A stretch of 22,633 nucleotides of DNA. Origin: a virus. The notes below the pieces were generated by a model that saw nothing but the letters and a program-made list of their open reading frames with translations, was not told where the DNA came from and ran no database searches. Of the stretch, positions 14,580-22,488 are shown piece after piece (position 1 is the first letter of the stretch; each line of letters opens with the position of its first letter). The stretch spans positions 1-22,633 of the IMG/VR virus record IMGVR_UViG_3300001533_000167. One strand, given 5' to 3'. Both the position numbers and the translations under genes were made by a program.

Positions 14580-14920
14580 TGCCGTTCACTTTACCTATGC
14601 AAGATTTACCAGCGTTCGAGCAGGACATTGTCCTGGAGAACGTGCCGTATAAATTCTCTTTTCACTACAATACTCGCGGTCGTTTTTGGGTCATCAGTAT
14701 TCTTAACAGAGCGCGACAGCCATTGCTTTCTGGTGTCAAGCTCGTTATCGGGCACCCGTTGACAGCGCAGTATATAGCTCGTGAAATACCTCGTGGGCTT
14801 TTTGTTGTGCTCGACACGAACGCACAGACTGAGAACGACCGGATTGAGCGGGGTGACTTTACATCGGGAAGAAACCTTGTGCTGTCCTACATGACCGAGG
14901 CGGAGTATGCTGCTATTTAA
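14579..14920 (+). CDS. Baseplate plug protein, Pam3 gp18-like
   Basis: This 113-residue protein resembles the plug family named after cyanophage Pam3 gp18 (DUF6983): IVLENVPYKFSFHYNTRGRF at about 19-38, then ISILNRARQPLLSGVKLVIG and a GLFVVLDTN strand, ending in GRNLVLSYMTEAEY. The plug closes the tube end in simple baseplates. The start codon overlaps the preceding stop by one base (TAATG), and its 3' end overlaps the hub gene by 14 bases, so it is tightly coupled. Assignment is by family pattern and neighbouring genes. Confidence 0.75.
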   Translation: MPFTLPMQDLPAFEQDIVLENVPYKFSFHYNTRGRFWVISILNRARQPLLSGVKLVIGHPLTAQYIAREIPRGLFVVLDTNAQTENDRIERGDFTSGRNLVLSYMTEAEYAAI

Positions 14921-15761
14921 CCGTAACGCAAGCTTACAGATAGGAAAGTTTCAAGAGGAGGGACTACTTCTTGAAGGCTTTCGTGTTGCGTTCACGGTTG
15001 ACAAAACTATAACCGACGAGCCGAACAAAGCGCGGATCGAGATTTCCAATTTATCAAATGACACAAGGAAACGCATAACACCCGACGACGGGAATCAGGT
15101 TATACTTCGCGCAGGGTATGAGTACAGTAGTGATATTATTTTCATAGGTGACATTGTGAACGTGCACCACAGCGCCACTCCCCCAGAGACGACGACAACT
15201 ATAGAGGCGGCGGATGGGTTGAACGTGTTCGATGCTGGCCTTATTAGTTTGTCAATACAGGACGAGACGAATAGCCACGAGGTAATGCAGCGTATAATTG
15301 ATAATATAGGAATACCAGCGCAGAAGAGCGCGGAGATACTGAAAGAAATACCCATGATGATCTTTAACAACGGGCTCAGCTTCTCCGGTTTCTTTACCGA
15401 CATAATGAACCGCTTGTCAACCGATATGAGTTTTGATTGGAGCGTGCAGAACAACGAGCTGAAAATAACCCACAAAGATTCGACCTCCGGGCTTGTTGCA
15501 ATCAGGCTCGACACTGTATCCGGTCTCATTGGGAGCCCGTCTCGCGTTCGTGAAATTGATATCGAGGACGCCGATAAAACATTTACAGGATGGGACGTTG
15601 AGAGTTTACTGCAGGGCAAAGCAGAACCGGCTGACATTGTGGAAATTGAAAGCCACGAGATTTCACCTGCTGCACAGTTTAGAATACATGACGTTACGCA
15701 TATAGGCGACACACACGGCGCGGCGTTCATGACCCGTATGCGCGTTAAGGACTTGGTATGA
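14907..15761 (+). CDS. Baseplate hub protein (gp27-like)
   Basis: The 284-residue protein begins with SLQIGKFQEEGLLLEGFRVA and continues with EPNKARIEISNLSNDTRKRI at about 38-57 and VILRAGYEYSSDIIFIGDIV at 65-84, a pattern typical of phage hub proteins with a gp27/gpD-like fold. Repeated short beta segments follow, including FDWSVQNNELKITHKDS. The trimeric hub links the tube to the spike. The ATG at 14907 lies inside the plug gene after a GAGGCGGAG ribosome site; its stop overlaps the spike gene start. The exact subfamily is not certain from sequence alone. Confidence 0.72.
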   Translation: MLLFNRNASLQIGKFQEEGLLLEGFRVAFTVDKTITDEPNKARIEISNLSNDTRKRITPDDGNQVILRAGYEYSSDIIFIGDIVNVHHSATPPETTTTIEAADGLNVFDAGLISLSIQDETNSHEVMQRIIDNIGIPAQKSAEILKEIPMMIFNNGLSFSGFFTDIMNRLSTDMSFDWSVQNNELKITHKDSTSGLVAIRLDTVSGLIGSPSRVREIDIEDADKTFTGWDVESLLQGKAEPADIVEIESHEISPAAQFRIHDVTHIGDTHGAAFMTRMRVKDLV

Positions 15762-16447
15762 ATAAGAAATCAATAGCGCACACGTTGCGTATGTTTGTTG
15801 ACGCGATGCTAGAGGATATGCATACGTCAATGGCGGCAAGAGTCGAATCATACGACTACAAAAAACAAATGGCTTCTGTTAAGCCTGTAGTTCGGCGCAG
15901 GATGTTCGACGGCACGGAGACTGATTTCCCTGTCATTTCTCACGTGCCTGTGATCTTTCCCAGAACTTCGGCAGCGGGAATGCACATGCCTGTCACGAAG
16001 GGTGATACTGGTTTGCTTGTGTTCAGCGAGAGGTCACTCGACAGATGGCTCAACTCGAAGGAACCCGTGACCGACTCCGTTTACAGTCGCAAGTTCGATT
16101 TGACCGATGCCGTATTCATTCCCGGTATGTTGAAATTTACTATCGGCAATCCGGCAGACAGCAATAACGACTTCATAGTTTATATGGGTGAATCGAAAAT
16201 AAAACTAAAAAAGAGCGGCGATATAGAGTTGACAGGTGGCAATGATATTACCATAAAGAAGAACGGCGATATTGTTTTGGGATCAGGCTCGGTAGAAAAA
16301 TTGATGAATAAGACTGCAATGAATGCGTTCAATAAACATACGCATTTAGTCAAAGCTGTCCCCGCTACCGAAACAATTCCGACTCTCCCTCCATCGGTTC
16401 CGATGGTCGAGGACGTACACACAACAAGTAAAGTCGAGGCGCAATGA
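15758..16447 (+). CDS. Baseplate spike protein with Gp138-type N-terminal OB domain
   Basis: The 229-residue protein has a Gp138 N-terminal-like OB domain: MAARVESYDYKKQMASVKPV at about 24-43, followed by VISHVPVIFPRTSAAGMHMP and KGDTGLLVFSERSLDRWLNS. The middle then shows short repeats with Gly and Asp (KKSGDIELTGGNDITIKKNG), consistent with a beta-helical spike shaft. A His near the end (NKHTHLVKA) could belong to a metal-binding tip, which is speculation. The spike pierces the host envelope. The start makes an ATGA overlap with the hub gene. Confidence 0.78.
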   Translation: MNKKSIAHTLRMFVDAMLEDMHTSMAARVESYDYKKQMASVKPVVRRRMFDGTETDFPVISHVPVIFPRTSAAGMHMPVTKGDTGLLVFSERSLDRWLNSKEPVTDSVYSRKFDLTDAVFIPGMLKFTIGNPADSNNDFIVYMGESKIKLKKSGDIELTGGNDITIKKNGDIVLGSGSVEKLMNKTAMNAFNKHTHLVKAVPATETIPTLPPSVPMVEDVHTTSKVEAQ

Positions 16448-16803
16448 AAGACTTGATGCTTGACATTGACACGCACGACTTGCTGTTGACAGACGGTGAT
16501 CTCGGGCTTGTTGACGGCGTGGACGCTGTGCGACAGCACCTCAAAATACGATTGCTGTTTGTGCATAGTGAGTGGTTTCTTGACGGCACGCAGGGGATTC
16601 GTGTATATGATTTTATCGCCATAAAGAATCCGAACATAGATATAGTTGACGGGATAATAAAGGCAACGATACAGGAGACGCCAAAGGTGATTGACATAGC
16701 AGAATACTCGTCGGAGTATGATGCAGCGCAAAGAAAATTCTCAGTCAACTTTCTGGCGCGAACTGCCGATGGCGATGTAACCTTAAATACTGGAGTGCTA
16801 TAA
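16444..16803 (+). CDS. Sheath initiator / gp25-like baseplate protein
   Basis: This 119-residue protein matches the contractile sheath initiator family (T4 gp25-like, Pam3 sheath connector): LTDGDLGLVDGVDAVRQHLK at about 15-34, then IRLLFVHSEWFLDGTQGIRV at 35-54, and a beta-rich C-terminus. It sits at the baseplate and templates the first sheath ring. Its ATG overlaps the spike stop (ATGA) and its own stop overlaps the J gene start (TAATG), giving continuous coupling. The length and order spike, initiator, J wedge are as expected. Confidence 0.8.
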   Translation: MKDLMLDIDTHDLLLTDGDLGLVDGVDAVRQHLKIRLLFVHSEWFLDGTQGIRVYDFIAIKNPNIDIVDGIIKATIQETPKVIDIAEYSSEYDAAQRKFSVNFLARTADGDVTLNTGVL

Positions 16804-18239
16804 TGCCTTATGGAGTGACACCGGAAGGCTTTGTGTTAAAGCGCCTCGCGGATATCAAGGCGGAAATCGAGAGCGATATACGTGAGGAATTTGGTGAAGT
16901 AAATCTACGGCCCGACTCTGTATTCGGTCAATTGATTGGCGTATTTACAAAGTCCTCGGCTGACGTGTGGGAAATTGCCGAGGACATATACAATTCGCTC
17001 TATCCCGCGACTGCTGAGGGTGCCGCGCTTGATAACATTCTTGATCTGTCAAACGGGCTGTTCCGCCTGCCAGCCACAAGGACAACGGTTCGAGGTGCGG
17101 TGACCGGGGACGAGGGGACACTTGTTCCAGAAAATTCGCAAGCGCGAACGACTGCCGGTAAAATATTTCGCACGTCAAGCGATGTGACCATTACCAGACT
17201 GAGCGTGTTGAAGGCACGCATTGAAGTAGAGGATGCAATTGAGGAGCACGACTACATCGTAGCTATTGACGGAGTGGCAGAGACGTACACCGGACTCGCT
17301 GAGCAGACAACCGAGGACGTTGCATCGGCTCTTGTTGCGCTTGTCAATGCTGAGTTCGAAGGTGTCACGGCTGAGGCTGACGGCAGCGAGGTTGTTATAG
17401 TGTCCGATGACAAGGCGACTGTGTTCTCGGTTGACGCAGGTGACGAGCTTGATATTGTGGAAAGATGGACACCTGTTGATTTCGTCGCAGCGCTGGCAGG
17501 GCCTATACAGGTCAACATCGGTTCACTCAACACAATCGTGACTCCAGTTTCTGGGTGGGAGGCGGTTGACAATTTGGTAGACGGTGATACGGGAACCGAT
17601 ATCGAGACGGATGCACAAGCCCGAGCACGCAGAGCGGCGAGTTTACGGGTGATAGGCGCCGGAACACTTGAAGCTATTCGGTCAAGGATATTAAACGAGG
17701 TTCCAGAGGTTTCGCAGGCGGCAGCGTTCGAGAATAGGGAAGACACGGTGGTCGATGGCCGACCTTCACATTCTTTCGAGATCGTTGTATTTGGTGGTGA
17801 CAGTCAATTGATAGGTGAGAAGATATGGCAGACAAAACCGGCAGGAATCCAAACACACGGTAATGTGATCGTTGACGTGCTGGACTCGAACAACGCTTTA
17901 CAAGAAATAAAGTTCTCTCGGGCCATACCCGCGTATACTCATGTCGAGGTGACGTACACGCTTTACGATGAAGAAGTTTTTCCAGAGGACGGCGATAATC
18001 TTTTACGCAAAGCGATTTTCGACTACGGCAGTTCTCTACCGCTTGGTAGAGACTTAATTGTCAAGCGCTGGTTCGTTCCCATATTTACCGTTCCCGGTAT
18101 AGGCGGTGCTGTCATACGGCACGCGGTGACGGCTGACGAGATTACACCTCCGACATGGGAAACCGGCAACATAGCAATCGGTTCAACTCATATAGCAGTA
18201 ATAGCACTTGATAGAATAATAATTGCAGAAGCACCATAA
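16803..18239 (+). CDS. Baseplate J-like wedge protein
   Basis: The 478-residue protein is a J/gp47-type wedge subunit. Family marks are the N-terminal NLRPDSVFGQLIGVFTKSSA at about 35-54, YPATAEGAALDNILDLSNGL at 67-86 and VPENSQARTTAGKIFRT near 107-123, and the central TPVSGWEAVDNLVDGDTGTD followed by RARRAASLRVIGAGTLEAIR. The wedge surrounds the hub and transmits the contraction signal. It starts in a TAATG overlap with the initiator gene. After it the tight overlaps end, with a 15-base gap and a new ribosome site. Confidence 0.88.
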   Translation: MPYGVTPEGFVLKRLADIKAEIESDIREEFGEVNLRPDSVFGQLIGVFTKSSADVWEIAEDIYNSLYPATAEGAALDNILDLSNGLFRLPATRTTVRGAVTGDEGTLVPENSQARTTAGKIFRTSSDVTITRLSVLKARIEVEDAIEEHDYIVAIDGVAETYTGLAEQTTEDVASALVALVNAEFEGVTAEADGSEVVIVSDDKATVFSVDAGDELDIVERWTPVDFVAALAGPIQVNIGSLNTIVTPVSGWEAVDNLVDGDTGTDIETDAQARARRAASLRVIGAGTLEAIRSRILNEVPEVSQAAAFENREDTVVDGRPSHSFEIVVFGGDSQLIGEKIWQTKPAGIQTHGNVIVDVLDSNNALQEIKFSRAIPAYTHVEVTYTLYDEEVFPEDGDNLLRKAIFDYGSSLPLGRDLIVKRWFVPIFTVPGIGGAVIRHAVTADEITPPTWETGNIAIGSTHIAVIALDRIIIAEAP

Positions 18240-18254
18240 ACAAAGGGGAAAAAT

Positions 18255-18566
18255 ATGTGGACTGAGGAGCAACTCATTTCTGATCTTGCATCAAAATACA
18301 AGTCGGTTGGTACGCCGAGAGTTCTTGACACTGACGACAAGAATGTGACCCTTGTTTCTGTCAATGTTTTTGACATTGTCGAAGGAACTGAGGAGAATGT
18401 GCGAAATGTTACCCCTGTTGCGCGTCGTGTCAACATCGAATACTACGTTCTGTTTCGCGGTGATGAAGAAGAGGAAGAGGCGTACTACAAAGACAACGAG
18501 CCGACTAAATTGATTGCTCGCTTTACATCTGCATTGACTGTCGAAGATCCTGTAGTGAAAGGATAA
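18255..18566 (+). CDS. Hypothetical protein between wedge and adhesin
   Basis: I do not recognise this 103-residue protein. It has an N-terminal helix (TEEQLISDLASKYKS), a beta-looking middle with VTLVSVNVFDIVEGTEENV and RRVNIEYYVLFRG, and a very acidic patch GDEEEEEAYY at about 73-82. ATG 18255 is preceded by AAAGGGGAAA, a fair ribosome site. It is followed three bases later by the adhesin gene. It might be a fibre adaptor or a tail accessory protein, but only its location suggests that. Confidence 0.65.
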   Translation: MWTEEQLISDLASKYKSVGTPRVLDTDDKNVTLVSVNVFDIVEGTEENVRNVTPVARRVNIEYYVLFRGDEEEEEAYYKDNEPTKLIARFTSALTVEDPVVKG

Positions 18567-18569
18567 GCA

Positions 18570-19811
18570 ATGGGCTTTCCGAACGGATGGAAAAGAAAAG
18601 TTAAGTTGACAATACAGTCAACGAAGGTGAGCGGTGACGTTTCGAACTTTCCCACTCTGTTGACAAGGGCGAACGTACCCGCTGAGATGCTGACATCTGG
18701 TGGCGCTTTCGCTTGTAAATCAGGCGGGGGCGACATTCGTGTATCGTCTGACGTTTACGGAATAAATCCCTGTTCTGTCGAGGTTGTGGTTTGCGAATTA
18801 AACGCGAATCCTGCTTTGGCGCAATTAGAGGTATGGGTTCGCGTGCCTTTCATCTCCTCGGCTAACGATACCGATATTTGGCTTTGGTATGGGAACCCGG
18901 ACGCGACTGCTAATGCGAATACTCACGCACTAGGCAGGAATGCCGTTTGGTCAAACGGGTATCGTGGTGTTTGGCACATTCAAGCGTTGAACGCGGTTGA
19001 CAGTACGGGAATCCACAGTAATGCAAGCGCTTCAGTTGACGCTGAACTTGGTAACGGTATTGTGCAGAACGGTATTGACATTTACAAGACGGAGGATGTT
19101 GATACAAGAGTGCCTCACAATATCGAGTCATCGTTAGCGCGGACTGACGATGGCAACGATCCTCTGTGGACATCCGATCATGGTTTCACGATCGAAGTGT
19201 GGCCGAAGACATCCGATAACTTTGATCCTGACGATATTTCTGGGTACACAAAGTGGCATACATTTATGAATCGCGGCGGTTCAGCTAATGAGGACGTTGA
19301 ATACCGACTCAGGTGGGGCACTCGAGTTGCAGGCACTGACGGGAAAATAAATTTCCAGTATAGGACAGGCGCGACTACTACAACGACTTACGGTAATACT
19401 GTAGTAGGTGATTTCTCTACAGACACACAATACTATATTGCGGTCAAGGGCGAGAAGGACGATGGAACTCCGAACCTGAGATTTACAGTGCGCGACGAGG
19501 TTGGTTTTCGCGCGGAGACCGACGTTGCGGCGGCGTCACCTGTCGCGTGCTCTTCTGATCGAGTTATCGAAATCGGAGCGCACTTGAACGACTCATTTTG
19601 TGACTGGACTGACAACGGGCAGGTGCTTGACGAGTGCAGGCTTTCAGCAGTTGAGAGGACAGAGGAATGGCTGAAAACAACATACGAAACCATAGCCGCT
19701 CCGGGCGCTTTCGTTGAAGTCGGTACTCCGACACAAGCACAGCTTTACGATAAGGCAATACAGCGCTGCGTAAATCGTGGAATAAACGACATGATCGAAA
19801 CTTTACCATAG
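18570..19811 (+). CDS. DUF2341 plus concanavalin-A-like lectin domain protein, putative receptor-binding protein
   Basis: The 413-residue protein has a DUF2341 domain at about 1-112 (WKRKVKLTIQ near the start, LEVWVRVPFI and IWLWYGNPDATANA near its end), then a region with the layout of a LamG/concanavalin-A-like domain (residues about 125-395). That part shows RGVWHIQALNAVDSTG, HGFTIEVWPKTSDNF, TQYYIAVKGEKDDGTPNLRF and VLDECRLSAVERTEEWLK. Such pairs occur in cell-surface and carbohydrate-binding proteins, so in a phage tail region it is likely an adhesin. ATG 18570 has AAGGA upstream. The last 20 residues (from KAIQRCVNRG) are of unknown use. Confidence 0.72.
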   Translation: MGFPNGWKRKVKLTIQSTKVSGDVSNFPTLLTRANVPAEMLTSGGAFACKSGGGDIRVSSDVYGINPCSVEVVVCELNANPALAQLEVWVRVPFISSANDTDIWLWYGNPDATANANTHALGRNAVWSNGYRGVWHIQALNAVDSTGIHSNASASVDAELGNGIVQNGIDIYKTEDVDTRVPHNIESSLARTDDGNDPLWTSDHGFTIEVWPKTSDNFDPDDISGYTKWHTFMNRGGSANEDVEYRLRWGTRVAGTDGKINFQYRTGATTTTTYGNTVVGDFSTDTQYYIAVKGEKDDGTPNLRFTVRDEVGFRAETDVAAASPVACSSDRVIEIGAHLNDSFCDWTDNGQVLDECRLSAVERTEEWLKTTYETIAAPGAFVEVGTPTQAQLYDKAIQRCVNRGINDMIETLP

Positions 19812-19819
19812 GGGAAAAC

Positions 19820-21313
19820 ATGCGAAACAAGTATTTTTGGGGACAGCCGCACACATTCAGCACTGTACTACGATTAGCGAATTCTGCTAACGTAGCACAG
19901 AACCCGCAATTCGCATCTGGCGATGTCAAAATATCCAAAGACGGTGGCGCGTTTGCGAACCTCGCCACATTGCCGACCGTCACCCCTGCAGGCGGAACGA
20001 ATGTGCGCGTAGAGGTAAAGCTCTCGGCAACGGAGGCGCAAGCGAAGGAAGTGCTTATTGCGTTTGTCGATCAGACTGACCCGAAAGAGTGGGACGATCA
20101 GGTTCTTATCCTGTCAATGATGGACGCTCGCGATGGTAAGATTTCTTACCAGATGAAGGGCGGCGCAACGATGGAAGAGAGAACTGGCACAACGGTAGAG
20201 AGCGCACAGATTACAAGATCAGGTTATCCGAATTATTATTTATTGACAACGGGGTACACGGGACACACGAAAAACGATTTTAACACGGCGTCGCTTTGCG
20301 GAGCGGTAATCCACAACGAGACTACCGGATCGCAAGTCGTGATACTTGGCGGCTATTTTCACGGCAGCGATGATAAGACGTACTCACCGTTTGGCGTTGC
20401 AAAGCAATACGGCGCTTTCAACATAGTAGAAGGCGGCAGCAATGCGAGCGCACTATGGACGAACCATCCTACTGAAGTAGGCACTGTCGGCTGGACTTTT
20501 ATTTGTGCCGATACTGCGGGTGCTTCTTTCTACTCAGGCCACGTGCTCACTCTGTTCGTCAGCCCGAGCGTAATAGCGGAGCAACACATAAGTAAATGCC
20601 TTGACCTGAGAAGGATGCACATTGTCAATCCGGATGGTTCGGCAATATCCGCAATCTGTACGGGTGGGAATGGTAATGGGATGCTTATCACGGGTATGTT
20701 AGAGGGTGCCGGATTAAAAATTGAAGGAGGCGCTAATGGCGGACATGGTGCCCACATAACAGGGAACAATGCCGGATCAACCAACGGGAGCGGATTAGTT
20801 GTCGAATCGAAAGGAACCTATGCGCTATTGGCACACGCCATTGAAGCTACTACCGAAAGTCAACAGGGACACGGTATACTGGCTGACTCAGCGCGAGGTG
20901 ATGGTATTCGAGCCATAAGCGACATGCAGGTAGGTCTTCGGGCTGCGGGAAGGTTTGGTGCTTATATCGAATCGACTCACTATGAAGGGTTGACAATACA
21001 CGGAACTAACGACGCAGTGAAGATATCCGGTGGTATTTCTGGTGGCAATTGGGATGGAATAGATGTGAACGGGAGCGGAACCGGAAAGGACATTGACGCA
21101 AAGGAAATCGGTGCTCCAGGCATGAAATTGACGGACACGGTTGACGGAACCACAGTCTCGAACCTGCTCCAGAAATTGATGGCGATGGCGGATGGGCGGT
21201 TCGCAAAGAACACTCCAGCACAGGGACAGGTGACATTTTACAAGCGCGACAATGCGACTCCGCTGTTCGTTGTCGAAGTGACTGCTGCGGGTAGAACGAG
21301 AGAGGTAGGTTGA
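19820..21313 (+). CDS. Tail fibre-like protein
   Basis: This 497-residue protein begins with a segment often seen in phage tail proteins: GDVKISKDGGAFANLATLPT at about 34-53, then VRVEVKLSATEAQAKEVLIA. The middle (about 270-425) is rich in Gly, Asn and His with irregular repeats such as GNGNGMLITGMLEGAG and GGANGGHGAHITGN, consistent with a beta-helical stalk. The C-terminal end, ISGGNWDGIDVNGSGTG followed by SNLLQKLMAMADGRF and VTFYKRDNATPLFVVEV, is a pattern common in phage host-recognition proteins. ATG 19820 follows TAGGGGAAA. The receptor is unknown. Confidence 0.72.
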   Translation: MRNKYFWGQPHTFSTVLRLANSANVAQNPQFASGDVKISKDGGAFANLATLPTVTPAGGTNVRVEVKLSATEAQAKEVLIAFVDQTDPKEWDDQVLILSMMDARDGKISYQMKGGATMEERTGTTVESAQITRSGYPNYYLLTTGYTGHTKNDFNTASLCGAVIHNETTGSQVVILGGYFHGSDDKTYSPFGVAKQYGAFNIVEGGSNASALWTNHPTEVGTVGWTFICADTAGASFYSGHVLTLFVSPSVIAEQHISKCLDLRRMHIVNPDGSAISAICTGGNGNGMLITGMLEGAGLKIEGGANGGHGAHITGNNAGSTNGSGLVVESKGTYALLAHAIEATTESQQGHGILADSARGDGIRAISDMQVGLRAAGRFGAYIESTHYEGLTIHGTNDAVKISGGISGGNWDGIDVNGSGTGKDIDAKEIGAPGMKLTDTVDGTTVSNLLQKLMAMADGRFAKNTPAQGQVTFYKRDNATPLFVVEVTAAGRTREVG

Positions 21314-21316
21314 TGT

Positions 21317-21499
21317 ATGGTAGGAGAGCTTGACGAACAGGCTATAGCTCAATACGGGCAAACTGAAGAGATACACGTTGCGCTTATGGCTGTATTCGGG
21401 TACTTGATATTCGACGACCCGCTTTACATTCCGGACATGGAGGACAGGGCGGCGGGTCTACTTATTTACGAACTGAGGGACCAATATGGCACAGGGTGA
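21317..21499 (+). CDS. Small hypothetical protein (60 aa)
   Basis: I do not recognise this protein. It begins MVGELDEQAIAQYGQTEEIH, has a hydrophobic centre (VALMAVFGYLIFDDPLYI, too polar at its end for a clear membrane helix), and ends in EDRAAGLLIYELRDQYG. It fills the gap between the fibre and the DUF2612-like gene and overlaps the latter by 14 bases. ATG 21317 is preceded by GAGGTAGG. Without it there would be a 170-base unexplained gap in an otherwise gapless region, so I consider it real but of unknown role. Confidence 0.5.
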   Translation: MVGELDEQAIAQYGQTEEIHVALMAVFGYLIFDDPLYIPDMEDRAAGLLIYELRDQYGTG

Positions 21500-22022
21500 C
21501 AGGAGTAAGCTAAACAGGCTCGTCCGTATTTTTGTTCGGCAGCTCCAGAGAGTGGAAGACGCTTTCGTTGACATGCGCGGCAAACTCGTTTTGAAGACGG
21601 CAGCGGGGGCACAGCTTGACATATACGGCGATCTAGTTGGTGAGCAAAGACTCGGCAGGGACGATGCAGAGTACCGGGATGCGATATACTTTGCTATGTT
21701 CTTGAACGCTGGCAACGGTGAGCCGGAGCTATTGATCCGTGCTGCAAAGCGTCTTACGCAAGCCGATACAGTTTCGTATAGTGAATTGTACCCCGCAAAA
21801 GTGCATATTGAGTACACCGGGGAAACGATTTTCCAGAATGTAAAGAAGAAACTGCAAGCGCTTTGCTCTGCAGGTGTCAAGTTATTACTTTCTGCTGGTC
21901 TCGGCGCGGATGGGTTCATTATGGATAGCGTTATAGGGCCTTTGCCAGATAGCGAGGGGCTTGGTTTTTCGAGCGAAGACCAGATTGAAGGCGGACAATT
22001 TTCTACATTAATAGGGGGATAG
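21486..22022 (+). CDS. DUF2612-like baseplate protein
   Basis: The 178-residue protein has the DUF2612 pattern known from phage baseplates near J genes: LKTAAGAQLDIYGDLVGEQR at about 36-55, then DAEYRDAIYFAMFLNAGNGE and PELLIRAAKRLTQADTVSY, followed by beta strands (KVHIEYTGET) and a late GVKLLLSAGLGADGF. Proteins of this kind connect wedges to fibres, comparable in place to P2 gpI. Here it lies about 3.2 kb downstream of the J gene, with fibre genes between. ATG 21486 follows GAGGGA. Confidence in the family is moderate. Confidence 0.68.
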   Translation: MAQGDRSKLNRLVRIFVRQLQRVEDAFVDMRGKLVLKTAAGAQLDIYGDLVGEQRLGRDDAEYRDAIYFAMFLNAGNGEPELLIRAAKRLTQADTVSYSELYPAKVHIEYTGETIFQNVKKKLQALCSAGVKLLLSAGLGADGFIMDSVIGPLPDSEGLGFSSEDQIEGGQFSTLIGG

Positions 22023-22023
22023 T

Positions 22024-22488
22024 ATGCCGTTTGATAAGCCGACTAAATTGCCAAGATGGGCAGACGTGCCGGGGATTGGGGCCGATGGGCAAGCTCATGT
22101 AGCCGAGCCGCCAGAGGGAAGAAAAGATGATGGATGGCAGTGGAAAGAAAAGCCGCCTCGTCAGTGGTTCAATTGGCTGCTGAACTTGACATACGAGTGG
22201 CTCGGCTGGATTTCACAATGGATTGACAACGTGAATTCTTCCGATATTGTGAATGATTCTTCAGTCGCAGGCACCGACGTCACAGAGGCACTTGACACGC
22301 TAGAAGGTGACATTCTACAAATCGCCGGCTCTTCTGGCATGATATCTTGTAAGGTAACGACTACATATGCAGAAACCGAGCAGCCATTCAACATCTCTTA
22401 TCGCCGACTACATATGCAGACACCGAGCAGCTATTCGACATCTCTTATCGCGTTCTCAATTTCGGATCGACGAAGGTGGTTTATTTAG
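22024..22488 (+). pseudogene. Tail fibre gene, 5' part, frame-shifted by a tandem duplication
   Basis: The first 111 residues look like a phage fibre base: LPRWADVPGIGADGQAHVAE, then GWQWKEKPPRQWFNWLLNLT and YEWLGWISQWIDNVNSS. ATG 22024 follows AGGGGGA. After the segment TTYAETEQPFNISYR the frame enters a second, 47-bp copy of the same DNA in a different frame, reads 28 unrelated residues and stops at 22488. The natural continuation is found in another frame from about 22407 on. Either the gene is broken, or the duplication is an assembly error, or the short product is made in some phages of the population. Confidence 0.65.
22358..22451 (+). repeat. Imperfect 47-bp tandem direct repeat
   Basis: Units 22358-22404 and 22405-22451 are head to tail, 47 bases each, differing at three positions. 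Read in the proper frame they encode TYAETEQPFNISYR and TYADTEQLFDISYR. As 47 is not a multiple of three, the second copy throws the gene out of frame. Confidence 0.9.

Noticed and set aside
71-22394. Many minus-strand open frames of 60-210 codons.
   Set aside because: All lie opposite well-supported + strand genes, have no ribosome sites that I could see, and give low-complexity or Ser/Arg-rich translations typical of antisense shadows.
22358-22451. Variable region of a diversity-generating retroelement.
   Set aside because: No reverse transcriptase or template repeat lies in the window, the changes are not limited to adenines, and the copies are adjacent rather than separated.
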